Positions 44,191 through 56,039 are shown, numbered from the stretch's first letter. The stretch: DNA of 64,000 bases from Sepiola atlantica (GCA_963556195.1 OY744535.1:92253853-92317852); one strand, 5' to 3'. A program made the numbers and translations. Notes: a model not told the origin generated them from the sequence alone.

Positions 44191-46970
44191 CTATCTAGAA
44201 CATTGAGCACTTTCATATTCAGTATATATCTCTTACTAAGTGTAGTATTATATTATTACAACCACCAGCTCTATCTAGAGTATTGAGCACTTTCATATTC
44301 AGTATATATCTCTTACTAAGTGTAGTATTATATTATTCAAACCATCAGCTCTATCTAGAGTATTGAGCACTTTCATATTCAGTATATATCTCTTACTAAG
44401 TTTGATATTATATTATTAAAACCATCAGCTCTATCTAGAGTATTGAGCACTTTCATATTCAGTATATATCTCATACTAAGTGTAGTATTATATTATTAAA
44501 ACCATCAGCTCTATCTAGAGTATTGAGCACTTTCATATTCAGTATATATCTCATACTAAGTGTAGTATTATATTATTAAAACCACCAGCTCTATCTAGAG
44601 TATTGAGCACTTTCATATTCAGTATATATCTCTTACTAAGTGTAGTATTATATTATTAAAACCACCAGCTCTATCTAGAGTATTGAGCACTTTCATAATC
44701 AGTATATATCTCATACTAAGTGTAGTATTATATTATTAAAACCATCAGCTCTATCTAGAGTATTGAGCACTTTCATATTCAGTATATAACTCTTACTAGA
44801 TGTAAAATTATATTATTAAAACCATCAGCTCTATCTAAAGTATTGAGCACTTTCATATTCAGTATATATCTCATACTAAGTGTAGTATTATATTATTAAA
44901 ACCATCAGCTCTATCTAGAGTATTGAGCACTTTCATATTCAGTATATATCTCTTACTAGATGTAAAATTATATTATTAAAACCATCAGCTCTATCTAAAG
45001 TATTGAGCACTTTCATATTCAGTATATATCTCATACTAAGTGTAGTATTATATTATTAAAACCATCAGCTCTATCTAGAGTATTGAGCACTTTCATATTT
45101 AGTATACATCTCATACTAAATGTAGTATTATATTATTAAAACCATCAGCTCTATCTAGAGTATTGAGCACTTTCATAATCAGTATATATCTCTTACTAAG
45201 TGTGGTATTATATTATTAAAACCATCAGCTCTATCTAGAGTATTGAGCACTTTCATAATCAGTATATATCTCTTACTAAGTGTAGTATTATATTATTAAA
45301 ACCATCAGCTCTATCTAGAGTATTGAGCACTTTCATAATCAGTATATATCTCTTACTAAGTGTGGTATTATATTATTAAAACCATCAGCTCTATCTAGAG
45401 TATTGAGCACTTTCATAATCAGTATATATCTCTTACTAAGTGTGGTATTATATTATTAAAACCATCAGCTCTATCTAGAGTATTGAGCACTTTCATATTC
45501 AGTATATATCTCTTACTAAGTGTGGTATTATATTATTAAAACCATCAGCTCTATCTAGAGTATTGAGCACTTTCATAATCAGTATATATCTCTTACTAAG
45601 TGTAGTATTATATTATTAAAACCATCAGCTCTATCTAGAGTATTGAGCACTTTCATAATCAGTATATATCTCTTACTAAGTGTAGTATTATATTATTAAA
45701 ACCATCAGCTCTATCTAGAGTATTGAGCACTTTCATATTCAGTATATATCTCTTACTAAGTGTGGTATTATATTATTAAAACCATCAGCTCTATCTAGAG
45801 TATTGAGCACTTTCATAATCAGTATATTTCTCATACTAAGTGTAGTATTATATTATTTAAACCATCAGCTCTATCTAGAGTATTGAGCACTTTTATATTC
45901 AGTATGTATCTCTTACTAAGTGTAGTATTATATTATTTAAACCATCAGCTCTATCTAGAGTATTGAGAACTTTCATAATCAGTATATATCTCTTACTAAG
46001 TGTGGTATTATATTATTAAAACCATCAGCTCTATCTAGAGTATTGAGCACTTTCATAATCAGTATATATCTCTTACTAAGTGTAGTATTATATTATTTAA
46101 ACCATCAGCTCTATCTAGAGTATTGAGCACTTTCATATTCAGTATATATCTCTTACTAAGTGTAGTATTATATTATTAAAACCATCAGCTCTATCTAGAG
46201 TATTGAGCACTTTCATATTCAGTATATATCTCTTACTAAGTGTAGTATTATATTATTAAAACCATCAGCTCTATCTAGAGTATTGAGCACTTTCATATTC
46301 AGTATATATCTCTTACTAAGTGTGGTATTATATTATTAAAACCATCAGCTCTATCTAGAGTATTGAGCACTTTCATATTCAGTATATATCTCTTACTAAG
46401 TGTAGTATTATATTATTAAAACCATCAGCTCTATCTAGAGTATTGAGCACTTTCATATTCAGTATATATCTCTTACTAAGTGTAGTATTATATTATTAAA
46501 ACCATCAGCTCTATCTAGAGTATTGAGCACTTTCATATTCAGTATATATCTCTTACTAAGTGTAGTACTATATTATTAAAACCATCAGCTCTATCTAGAG
46601 TATTGAGCACTTTCATATTCAGTATATATCCCTTACTAACTGTAGTATTATATTATTAAAACCATCAGCTCTATCTAGAGTATTGAGCACTTTCATATTC
46701 AGTATATATCTCTTACTAAGTGTAGTATTATATTATTAAAACCATCAGCTCTATCTAGAGTATTGAGCACTTTCATATTCAGTATATATCTCTTACTTAG
46801 TGTTATATTATATTATTAAAACCATCAGCTCTATCTAGGGTATTGAGCACTTTCATAATCAGTATATATCTCTTACTAAGTGTAGTATTATATTATTAAA
46901 ACCATCAGCTCTATCTAGGGTATTGAGCACTTTCATATTCAGTATATATCTCTTACTTAATGTAAGACTA
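44191..46970 (+). repeat. 80-bp minisatellite, about 34.8 units
   Basis: CTATCTAGAG followed by TATTGAGCAC recurs every 80 bp from 44191 to 46970 without one insertion or deletion, so every unit stays in register. Variation is by substitution only (TCATATTC/TCATAATC, TCTTACT/TCATACT, TGTAGTATT/TGTGGTATT). LINE reverse-transcriptase sequence continues on both sides. Confidence 0.97.
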
Positions 46971-47333
46971 TATCCTGTATTGACAGCGTACAAAACTGAC
47001 TTTTAAATCTAATGCCTTTTTGTTTTCCCTGGAGATAAATTCCCACATAAATGAGGTGGTTAGACTTCTTCTCTTCTATCGTTATTTCCATGATCGACTG
47101 AGCTCCAATTTATGGTTCCTCCCTGTGTGAATTTTGCAACAAAACTTCGTCTAGCTACAACCACTGCCAACAATTTTCCTTTCTCACTCTGTGTACTTAA
47201 AACTAAACAGAGCTTTCATGAGCACAGTTTCGCTCCGAGAACTACCTGTCTGTTGAACACAATACCGCTGGTCTACTTCCCAGCTGATTACAAGATGGTG
47301 GTATTCAAGTCTAATGTAAAAAGTTATTGCTGA

Positions 47334-47494
47334 GCCGTCCTCTTAAATAAAATTTGGCATAGATTTAGCCATCTTTACCAATAACCGTCCACCTTTCAAA
47401 CTCGTTAACCTTTATTCTCGAGTAGCTTTTGGGCCTTGATAAGCGGTTACTCATTAATAAAAGAAGGTTACTTACCGTTCGCCCTGTATATTTA
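47334..47494. other. 3' flank of LINE relic
   Basis: Probably LINE 3' UTR. No separate feature recognised. Confidence 0.35.
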
Positions 47495-47844
47495 TTTACT
47501 CCTCTGCAGGAGTTAGGCACAAGGCCAGTTTTATCTTACTCCCACAAGTAAGATGTGACCACAGCTTGGGTCGAGTAAGTGGGGTTAAAAGCCAGCGCTC
47601 GAGAGGTGAGCACTCTGGCCATTTAAAAATTGCCTGGGCAGCCCCGTCGGCATTCCCCGGTAGGGGCGCCTCAAGCAGTAAGCAATAAACTTACTCCTCC
47701 CCAAAGAGGGGAGGCGAAGCCTGGGAGGGTGGACCTCCTAGAACTGCACAGGACAAACCCACAGACAGGTGGAATCAAGTCCCGAAGGACAAGACGACAC
47801 CCGTCTATAGGGGTGCAGTATCCATCGGAACAGATACTACACTT
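47495..47844 (-). mobile_element. U2-headed SINE-like element, copy F (5'-truncated)
   Basis: Full body and 3' end. On the minus strand it begins at AAGTGTAGTATCTGTTCCGA, so the first ~23 nt of the U2-like head are lost. A 5' truncation is normal for LINE-driven insertion. Confidence 0.85.
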
Positions 47845-49834
47845 ACTTCCTAGCGTGTGATGGGTAACAAAAAACACAAGTGATAAACAACAAAAAAGCA
47901 GCGAAATAATAAAGGCGATAAACGAAAAAGCAATTGTTTCAAAACCATTTATTTAAATCCTCGTTACAAAGTAAAACTCACAGTAGAACAACTGAACACA
48001 TTTCAAATATGCAACATTTTATGCATAAATAAGTTTTTTTTTCACACCAAAAAGTTTGTGAAAACGAAACAATTTCAAATAAAAGAAAGAAAAAAAGTTA
48101 TTTTTGTTTGAAAATCTTAGATGTAACAAAAGGTCACCAGACGATTTCTATGGAATAAAAACAGTTGATATTTTTTTTTTTAAGTTCGTTCCGTTTTTAA
48201 TTTTTTACAATTTTTCTTCATCTTTTTTTTTAATATTCCTTGGACATTTTTATACATTAGAAAAAAACAAATCCCTTAACAACATCTAAAATTGAGTGAA
48301 TTTCTCTTTCTTAAGGGATTAGTATTATGAAATGAACACACAAAAAACAATAAAAATAAATGAAAATTTTTCAAAATATTTAACGCCAGAATCTTCTGAA
48401 ACATTGTGGAAATGGAATAAGTATATTTTTTAAACTTTTAATTTCGTGAAATAGATTGCATAATTCAAAATATTCCAAAGATTTAAACATTTTACATTTT
48501 TTTCAATTCAAAACATTTAAATATACGCCATCAGTCAAGGTATGTAAATAAAAAAAGATATATTCGCGAAAGTTTGTATTCCATAGTTCACGCTTACTTT
48601 AAATACGGACATTTCAGATTTAAAAGAAGTTAAAGGAACCGAAATATTTCAGAGATAAATGTATTTTAAAATTATTTAAAAAAAATGTTTTATGTTTTCT
48701 TACTTGTAAAAACAGTTGATACGGTTACTGAATGTATTTTAAAACTTGTTTTTTTTTTAAATTGTTTTATGGTGATTGACTACAGATTATCTGTAATTTA
48801 AAAAAAAATGTTTTATGTTTTCTTACTTGTAAAAACAGTTGATACGGTTACTGAATGTATTTTAAACATTGTTTTTTTAAAATTTGTTTTATAGTGATTG
48901 ACTACAGATTATCTGTAATTTTGTCTGTACATTGCCGTTGGTTCTGCGTTTTTTTCACACATATTTTGGCGGTCTTCGACTAATATGTGGCTTGGTGCCA
49001 TTGTCTATTTTATAGAACACAACATACAGACGAATTGTTTATGGATTGGGTGAACGGACGTAATATAAATAAACTGGCGGCTTTTCTTAAAACGAATCTT
49101 TCTCAGTTATTCACAAATATATTTTTTTTATAAAAAAAAACCTGGATCAGACAGCAAACTGGTAAAAAAACGACCTTAACACACCCATACAAACGGCTAA
49201 AAATAAATAGTTAGGTCAGATTTCTAAATTGACAGCAGGTTGACATCTAGAGCGACAGAATGAACCTCAAGACAATGGAGCAGAATTGGAAAAAGGCTAA
49301 ATACTCGGTGGATATACAACGTTGACGGCGAACAAACAATTGATTAATTGCTGGAACACGTTGCCGTAGCCTATCAAAAATTTATTCCAGTGTAAATATA
49401 CATATTTTTTATTGGTTTATGTTATAAATAAATATTTATTCGCCGAGTATTGGCTGCCATCAGATGAAGTATTTAGAAGTATGTGAATATACTAGAGGTC
49501 GTTAGGATGTTTTCGTTAATTAGAAAGCCGGTTTCTAGGCGTTAGGGCAATTGTAATGGATGAAATTATTGTTGGTGACGACGTGTTTACTTTAAATATT
49601 GGTTTATGTTATGAATAAATATTTATCCGCACAGCATTGTACACAATTTGAACCCGGGCCTCCGAAAGAGGAATTACCTCGTGCCTCATTTAAATATTTT
49701 GAAACATTCGTTTTGTTTTTACAATCCCAATAAATCAACTAGAATTTGTATAAAATGGATTATTCGGACTATTTTTAGGGGTTATTGTCAAAAGATTTTG
49801 ACCTTTGTGATCCCTTCCTTCATGGTGTGTATCT

Positions 49835-49836
<2 letters not shown>
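47845..49836. other. Unassigned AT-rich DNA with two local duplications
   Basis: A ~120-bp segment (AAAAATGTTTTATGTTTTCT to GACTACAGATTATCTGTAAT) is tandemly duplicated at about 48680-48800 and 48800-48920. TATTGGTTTATGTTATNAAT with AAATATTTAT occurs at 49410 and 49600. I see no exon or transposase. Confidence 0.55.

Positions 49837-49911
<75 letters not shown>
49837..49911. repeat. (CT)n(TA)n(GA)n palindromic microsatellite
   Basis: (CT)n, (TA)n and (GA)n in order make an almost perfect inverted repeat. Confidence 0.95.
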
Positions 49912-50093
49912 CTGAAGAGAGCCGGATGGTTAAGTCCTTCCGTGTTTGAAACTGACGGTACGAATGTTGTACTAATTGTTCTGTACCAAAATAAATAAAT
50001 ATTACGCTCTTAATTTTTAATTTTGTAATTTTTAACTTTAATTCTTAATTAATCGAGCACTCTGCTGGGATTTTCCCTACCATAGTACAAAGA

Positions 50094-50094
<1 letters not shown>
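49905..50094 (+). repeat. Dispersed repeat, retroelement-tail-like (copy 2 of 1238-1434)
   Basis: CTGAAGA-GAGCCGGA...TTCCG-TGTTT-GAAACTGACGGTAC, then AAATAAATATTACGCTCTTA and TTAATTAATCGAGCACTCTG, then (TA)n as in copy 1. Confidence 0.6.

Positions 50095-50147
<53 letters not shown>
50095..50147. repeat. (TA)n microsatellite
   Basis: It follows the repeat copy directly, as at 1435. Confidence 0.96.
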
Positions 50148-50399
50148 CAATAGATGAAGTGAAAGAATAAAAAGAGGTACGAATCAAATTTGATTACAAT
50201 TCAATGTTCAGGCAAAGTTCTTTAAAGTCCTTAACTCATGAGTTTTCAAAGAAAATCTTCTCCTCAAAGGACCATTACCGCAATGACATTACTTACTGCA
50301 GGTAATAAAAATTATATTCTCGAATTTGAGTATCTGCATAAAATTTCGAACCAAACCCTTCATTTAATTATTCACCCCACGGAGTAGACTGTTCTCATT
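50148..50399. other. Unassigned DNA
   Basis: Nothing recognised. Confidence 0.4.
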
Positions 50400-50670
50400 C
50401 CATCGCCGATGAGCGCTTAAAAGTCGTAACTAAGTATCAATTATATATTTGGTATCACCGATAACGAGGATTGAACCTTCAACACAAAGAAGACCGTCAC
50501 TTCGTACGGATTATTACTTGGCACTTATTCGCTTAAACAACAGGTCAAACTGACGTACCTGGATAAGGTCAGAGGTCACATCGGCCGAAACGTTGTAAAA
50601 ATAAATTCCAAGATGAAAAAGTTATCCGAATAATTCAAATAATACAAATAATCAATCCTCATCTCAACAT
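50400..50670 (-). repeat. Degenerate relative of the SINE/foldback unit at 31800-32186
   Basis: AACGAGGATTGAACCTTCAA (a B-box-like site on the minus strand) and, downstream, GTCACATCGGCCGAAACGTT, AAGATGAAA, TATCCGAATAATTCAAATAA match the right half of the 31.6-32.2 kb element. No left arm is seen. Confidence 0.6.
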
Positions 50671-50726
50671 TATAAAATATTAGAACAGTACATAATACAA
50701 ACTTTACTTCAAATTATGTTCTCACA

Positions 50727-50761
50727 CACTCACACACTCTAACACCCACGCACACACACAT

Positions 50762-50825
<64 letters not shown>
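50727..50825. repeat. (CA)n(TA)n microsatellite
   Basis: CACA-rich then pure TA. Confidence 0.95.
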
Positions 50826-50828
<3 letters not shown>

Positions 50829-51112
50829 CGTTGTCTCTATTGTAACAATCTTCCTTGCCGGAATAAGTATTTTCAAAGAAACTAAAGCGAAAAGCAGTTT
50901 TGTATTGTAAAGAAAATGCTAGCTAGTAAGAATCAAATATCGATTTGTAAGATATATGATGAATAATAATAGCAATACAATTCCTACTTGATGGAAATGA
51001 AAAATGAACACCTAAATTATTTACATATTCATCAACATTTAGTCATTAATCTTGAGAGAGTCTTCAAATAAAGACGAAATGTTGATGAATAATAATTTTT
51101 GTTTTCCTTTTT

Positions 51113-51117
<5 letters not shown>
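50826..51117 (+). repeat. Unassigned DNA ending in a retroelement-tail-like motif
   Basis: GAGTCTTCAAATAAAGACGA then AATGTTGATGAA (51058-51090) matches the minus-strand motif at 2576-2535 (stem GTCTT/AAGAC kept). (TA)n follows at 51118. Confidence 0.45.
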
Positions 51118-51150
<33 letters not shown>

Positions 51151-51465
51151 ATCCAGGTAGGGTAAAAATCCTCGCCCCCCTTTCTACCCCAGCTCAGCGT
51201 TGCATATATAAAATATATAAAAGATAAAAATAAAAAAAATGAAAATAGTAATTTCTAACGGCAATCATATTTTAAAATCGGTCACATGACTTTTATTTCT
51301 TTCTCCTCTTATTTTTTGCTTGACTTCATTCTCCCTGGAATTCAGCAACCAGGTTGAATCAAAAAATAATTTTCTGCCTGATGAGACCTCAGCTCTTGAG
51401 AGCTGTAGATCGATAACATCGACATGCCAGTGTAGCAGACCTTGTACATGTTTGAATAAAAGCAT

Positions 51466-51528
<63 letters not shown>

Positions 51529-51753
51529 TAATGAAATTTGGCGAAAGTTCTAAGCAGCATCTTTTAATAAATTAAACAGACAAAATTGCTTTCTAAACGA
51601 CGTTTTAAGATGCGAATATTTTTTATTAAAAATCATTTTAATTTTTTTTAATTTACGTTTTTTTTCTAGAAAAATACGTAAGTAGAATAATGAAATGATT
51701 GGCAATAAAAATAATCGTATCTTAAAACCTGGTTTACGAAGCCATTTTTTCTA

Positions 51754-51825
<72 letters not shown>
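51118..51825. repeat. Three (TA)n tracts with unassigned spacers
   Basis: (TA)n at 51118-51147, 51470-51527 and 51758-51825. The spacers (51148-51469 and 51528-51757) hold no recognised gene. Confidence 0.85.
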
Positions 51826-51829
<4 letters not shown>

Positions 51830-52419
51830 GATTTTTCACTTATAAAATAGATCATTCAGTGAAGACCGGGGTTGTTCCAATAAAAACAAGCTCGATGATA
51901 CTCGATTACAGAGTACGGAGCATTTATATGTGATTTTATGAAGGCTTACCAAAGCATTCCTTTCAGGACACCAATGATCACCATTAAAGATATTTTTTCT
52001 TACAAATATTATTTATTCAAATTAAATGTTTTTTCCTACACGTGTTTCACTACCAAGCAGTTACTTGCCTGGCAGATCATCAGGGAAATTAAATGTCTGG
52101 AATACTGGTTTCAACTGCCGACAATACACAATGTGGCGTTGCAATAGTTGAGGTCACTTAAGAAGAGAAGAGGAAAAAAAAAATAAATAAATAAAAGTTA
52201 AAATTAAAAAACAAGGAAGAACAACGATAAAAAAAAGAAAGTCCTAGAAAAGTCTTAGAAAAGTAGCTCGTGAATTATTTCTTCCACCAAGCCAACAAGC
52301 AAATAATCGGTCCCAAATACATTAAAAAAAACAAAAAAAACCGGAACAATGTGCGATAATATCTTTAATGGTGATCATTGGTGTCCTGAAAGGAATGCTT
52401 TGGTAATCCTTCATAAAAT

Positions 52420-52424
<5 letters not shown>
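51826..52424 (+). mobile_element. TIR element A, copy 2 (right outer end missing)
   Basis: It has the left outer ~100 bp (TTTAGATTTTTCACTTATAA on) and the inner TIRs (left about 51927-51995, right about 52358-52424), and ends in (TA)n exactly where copy 1 begins in (TA)n. It lacks a ~60-bp internal part present in copy 1 (25600-25670). Confidence 0.8.

Positions 52425-52499
<75 letters not shown>
52423..52499. repeat. (TA)n microsatellite
   Basis: Replaces the right outer TIR of the element. Confidence 0.96.
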
Positions 52500-52501
<2 letters not shown>

Positions 52502-52984
52502 GTGTATTTAGGCAGAAAATGTTCATTTAGGCAAACATTATTAAATAAAACAAGGTGGTTTTGTTTGATGCGACTTTTTTTTGTTTTTCAATTTTCCGAA
52601 TTGTCCATCTAATGTTTCGGTCAAATTGATGTAAATATGATCCATGGGTTTCTTGTTCCATTCTTTTTTCTTTTTTGCAAGTAATTTCGATTTGAATCGT
52701 CAAATCATCTTCAGGCCGTATTAGTTTTAGTGTCTTTACAAATTATGACTTTACTGTTGTGCTCATTTTAAAATTATAACGGCAAGTAGTTTATGACTTG
52801 AAAAAGCGTCTGTAAAGTTGAAATGTACATGAGAGCGTGATGGCGTTTTACACATATGAGAGATTTAAAAGTTTGACTGTTTAAACCGTTAAGAAATTGA
52901 TGACGTTAAAGAAAGTGCATACAATTCAAACGCATAACTACCTAATGGCTAAGCATTTGGTAATGTTAATTATTATGCTAGACA
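52500..52984 (-). repeat. 3' part of a Penelope-like element, with hammerhead-like motif
   Basis: On the minus strand it lies downstream of the GIY-YIG relic. At 52714-52685 it has CTGAAGA, then GATTTG...CAAATC, then GAAA. One extra T separates CTGAAGA from the 6-bp stem. Hammerhead motifs are known in the terminal repeats of Penelope-like elements, so position supports the reading. Confidence 0.5.
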
Positions 52985-53240
52985 CTTTAAAATGTTGCGA
53001 CTAGTTTCATAATTGACATTATTAATTGTGGGATGTTTAGTTTTTATGTAGAGGGCTTCAAGTATTTTTAATTTTTTTATATTGGTATCGTGGTGTATTA
53101 TTTTGGTATTGTTAACAAGGATGTTTCTATATTGGGAGGGGGTGCAATTATGTTTTTTAGGTGTGGCATATAGAGCTAGTGTCGGAGAGATGTAGGGTGA
53201 GTCTTCGGGATAGTGTTGTTGAAGTGAAACCTATGTAAGA
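52985..53240 (-). pseudogene. Penelope-like element GIY-YIG endonuclease C-terminus
   Basis: Minus-strand codons from 53237 read YIGFTSTTLSRRLTLHLSDT, the YIG half of a GIY-YIG domain with its R-x-x-L-x-x-H helix. After one frameshift near 53165 the frame resumes (CTPSQYRNILVNN) and continues KKLKILEALYIKTKHPTINN, the usual C-terminal Glu-Ala...P-x-I-N block. The first half of the domain and the reverse transcriptase are not present; (TA)n lies just upstream. Confidence 0.75.
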
Positions 53241-53263
53241 ATTAGTTTTTTTTTAATTGTCGT

Positions 53264-53326
<63 letters not shown>

Positions 53327-53562
53327 AAATAGTGTTTAGTAGAGTTTTTACATATATAGAATGTTACCGGCTCCACTCGTTTGGGAGCGGCTCCTGCTTC
53401 TAAGAAAGGAGCTGCTCCTATCCCCATCAACCTTAAATAGCGAATTGAAACATTGGACACATTAAAAAAAATATTTTAAAATAACGTGCCTCTTCACTGC
53501 TAAAACAATAATGAGGCCTCCGCTCTTTGGCGAATAAAAAAATGCGCTCTTTTCTGTAAAGC

Positions 53563-53632
<70 letters not shown>
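53241..53632. repeat. Two (TA)n tracts with ~240 bp unassigned between
   Basis: (TA)n at 53267-53322 and 53564-53632. The spacer contains two GGAGC(G/T)GCTCCT-like short palindromes at 53388-53418 and no gene. Confidence 0.85.
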
Positions 53633-53635
<3 letters not shown>

Positions 53636-54036
53636 TTAGCATGAAGCGCATGTGTATATGTGTAATTTGAAAATATTATTCATAATTAATTATTCAAAGC
53701 TCTCTCTATATAGGTTTAGCATGAAACGCATGTGTATATGTGTTAATTTGAAAATATTATTCATAATTAATTATTCAAAGCTCTCTCTATATAGGTTTAG
53801 CATGAAACGCATGTGTATATGTGTTAATTTTAAAATATTATTCATAATTAATTATTCAAAGCTCTCTCTATATAGGTTTAGCATGAAACGCATGTGTATA
53901 TGTGTTAATTTGAAAATATTATTCATAATTAATTATTTAAAGCTCTCTCTATATAGGTTTAGCATGAAACGCATGTGTATATGTGTTAATTTGAAAATAT
54001 TATTTATAAATAATTATTCAAAGCTCTCGCTAGATT
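53633..54036 (+). repeat. 81-bp minisatellite, about five units
   Basis: CTCTCTCTATATAGGTTTAG recurs at 53700, 53781, 53862, 53943 and 54024, exactly 81 bp apart. 81 is a multiple of three, so one frame of 128 residues stays open through the array; the repeating peptide matches nothing I know. The last unit ends CTCTCGCTAGATTGAGCACT, which recalls the core of the 80-bp array. Confidence 0.93.
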
Positions 54037-54144
54037 GAGCACTTTAAGTAAGTTAACAACAAGCCGTTGTTTATAGCGTAATGCGATACTCTAGGTGATA
54101 TGACCGCTGAATTTGCCATTTGGACGTTTATTTACTTGCTTATT
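54037..54144. other. Unassigned DNA
   Basis: Nothing recognised. Confidence 0.4.
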
Positions 54145-54245
54145 ATTACGGCAATGCGTGGTGGAAACATTAGTACGCGCTCCGACTACTGAGTCAAATA
54201 TGACTTTCGTTTTGGGGTTCGAACCGTGTGACCTACATAGATTGT
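54145..54245 (+). mobile_element. tRNA-derived SINE head
   Basis: GGGGTTCGAACCG at 54214-54226 is a full B box. CGACTACTGAGTCAAAT at 54183-54199 looks like an anticodon arm, and a degenerate A-box-like region (GCGTGGTGGAAACA) lies upstream. The flanking GTTTNGCATGAAAC is shared with the 81-bp minisatellite, so the SINE may sit in a longer copy of that repeat. Confidence 0.5.
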
Positions 54246-54317
54246 CTTCTCCCATACTGATGACTGTACGTTTGGCATGAAACACATATGCATATGGATT
54301 AATTTAAAGATATCATT

Positions 54318-54334
54318 TATAAATAAATAAATAA

Positions 54335-54384
<50 letters not shown>

Positions 54385-54487
54385 CTTTATTTTTTATTTA
54401 TTTATTTTTTAATGCAACTTTAATTCCTATATAATTTTATTGCTAGCTACCATATTGCAGAATGGTTCTTGTGTGTAGTGTTTAGAT

Positions 54488-54541
<54 letters not shown>

Positions 54542-54640
54542 TGATATGCAAATTATCATATCATACGGTAGTCATTAGTGTAATAAATTATTATTATTAT
54601 TATTATTATTATTTTATTATTATTATTATTATTATTATTT
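54318..54640. repeat. (TAAA)n(TA)n and two (ATT)n tracts
   Basis: (TAAA)n/(TA)n at 54318-54379, (ATT)n at 54487-54541 and 54588-54640. Spacers are unassigned. Confidence 0.93.
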
Positions 54641-55451
54641 ATTTATGAAATTTATTAGTGAAATTTACTAGTGAAATTTTAAGCTGAATTATTTCGACAC
54701 TTGATTATTGGGGAAATGGTCGTATAATCAGTACCATTGGAGAGCCATGAATATTATAACTGTCCTTTTTTTAAGTCAAAACAATGCCTATACTCCATAG
54801 TGTGAGCATATAAGGCGTTAAGCGTGTTGTTGGTTTTAATGTTAGTATTATCGATATAGTTTTCAGATTATTTTGGTGGGTTATTATTATACATAATAGA
54901 TTATGTAACTGCTCGTATTTGTATAAATCCGGATGATGGAATAACTATTAGTAACCAGGATATCTATAAATTAATAAGTTACAAGGTTTAGACTTTATAT
55001 TGAAAGAAGAGATTTGTTGAAGGGTGAACATAACGATAAATTAGTGAACGTAAATTAATACCCATTATACGTCCGTTAGGTTAAATTAATATAGATAGAC
55101 ACGGAATGTAAGATCACTTCTAATAGAACATATAATAAATCTGAAATAAAATTAAAAAAAAATTCAATTCCTTTATAAAATAAGGCAAAATTATTACAAA
55201 TAATAAAGTATTAAGTAGATTATCATGAAGAACTAGATAAAAATAATAACTAGTCGATATTAAAAACCTTGGTTTCTAATTCTCAATTAATATTGTTGTC
55301 GGATCAACTTAGTTCGTTGGTAAATATGTTTAATACATAGCGATTGTCTAAATGTATAAAAACACTCTATTTGGCAGCTTATGAGGATTATGATGAGAAA
55401 AAGAAGATAAAATAAAACCCCTTAATACATTACGCAAAATAAATAAATAAA

Positions 55452-55454
<3 letters not shown>
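54641..55454. other. Unassigned AT-rich DNA, nothing recognised
   Basis: About 800 bp without convincing frames or repeats shared with the window. Confidence 0.5.
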
Positions 55455-55524
<70 letters not shown>

Positions 55525-55690
55525 GTGTGTGTATATATATGTGTATATATATGTATATATATGTATATTTGTTTTTATTTATGTATCTATATAGATGTGT
55601 ATGTGAGTGTATTAGGGTGTGTGTATAAGCGTGGGTGGGTGTCTGTGTGATTGTGGGTATATCTGGGTGTGTGTGCATGTAGTTAAGGAA
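55455..55690. repeat. (TA)n/(TG)n-rich tract
   Basis: TA tracts with a palindromic AATGAATATA...TATTCATT arrangement at 55440-55500, then GTATATATATGTG-type units. Confidence 0.9.
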
Positions 55691-55887
55691 AGGGAGACGG
55701 GCCGATTCTAGCCAGTCCTGCCTATAGTTTGAGCTGACCGACTTTTAAGCGTCGATAGGTAGGTGTCAAAATGTCATTTTATGCAAAAGGGTTACTCGTC
55801 TGAAAATTTTAAAATGTAATTTGTCTGTTTGTTTTTTGTCTTTTGTTTTTGTTTTTATGATTGTGTATTGGCGGATCTAATCTTTGC
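55691..55887 (+). other. Probable body of the element that ends with the hammerhead at 55888
   Basis: T-rich, non-coding. It is placed with the ribozyme only by adjacency. Confidence 0.3.
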
Positions 55888-55948
55888 TCATCAGTATATC
55901 CCTGAGGAGGAGCCGAAGAGGTTCTGAAACAATTGTCGGATACTCAAA
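55888..55948 (+). ncRNA. Type-I hammerhead ribozyme motif
   Basis: All core elements are present. Stem I: TATCC (55897-55901) with GGATA (55938-55942), plus an outer AG/CT pair. CTGAGGA at 55902-55908. Stem II: GGAGCC...GGTTCT (55909-55925) with loop GAAGA. GAA at 55926-55928. Stem III: self-complementary ACAATTGT at 55929-55936. Predicted cleavage is after C55937 (GTC then GG). Such short stem III is typical of Penelope-like-element hammerheads, which act as dimers. It is followed at once by (CT)n(TA)n, as other retroelement 3' ends here. Confidence 0.75.
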
Positions 55949-55968
55949 CTATGCTTATTTTAATATCC

Positions 55969-56036
<68 letters not shown>
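55969..56036. repeat. (CT)n(TA)n microsatellite
   Basis: Follows the ribozyme-bearing element. Confidence 0.95.

Positions 56037-56039
<3 letters not shown>

Larger units (their letters stand above)
42831..47333 (+). pseudogene. LINE reverse transcriptase relic, interrupted
   Basis: Four blocks fit one reverse transcriptase in order. (1) 42841-43044: AFDRVCHKGLLHTLASYGIS, with the first catalytic Asp, to IFINDLL. (2) 43193-43610: YADD box at 43230-43241, then LLEPTITSDF. (3) 44060-44190: SVAKFAGKIVDSFSK...LYKSQ...KMEYCCTI. (4) 46975-47333: DSVQN...LLNLMP to the stop at 47331, including FAPRTTCLLNTIPL and VVFKSNVKSY. Stops and frameshifts are frequent. It is interrupted by a SINE, by a block of unknown origin (43611-44030) and by the 80-bp minisatellite. 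The clade is probably CR1- or jockey-like, by motif memory only. Confidence 0.75.

Noticed and set aside
44191..46970. CRISPR-like array
   Set aside because: The whole 80-bp unit is repeated; there are no unique spacers, and the context is a eukaryotic LINE.
53652..54038. 128-residue frame with a 27-residue repeat
   Set aside because: The 81-bp minisatellite is a multiple of three, so a frame stays open by chance. No start context, no family and no upstream promoter are visible.
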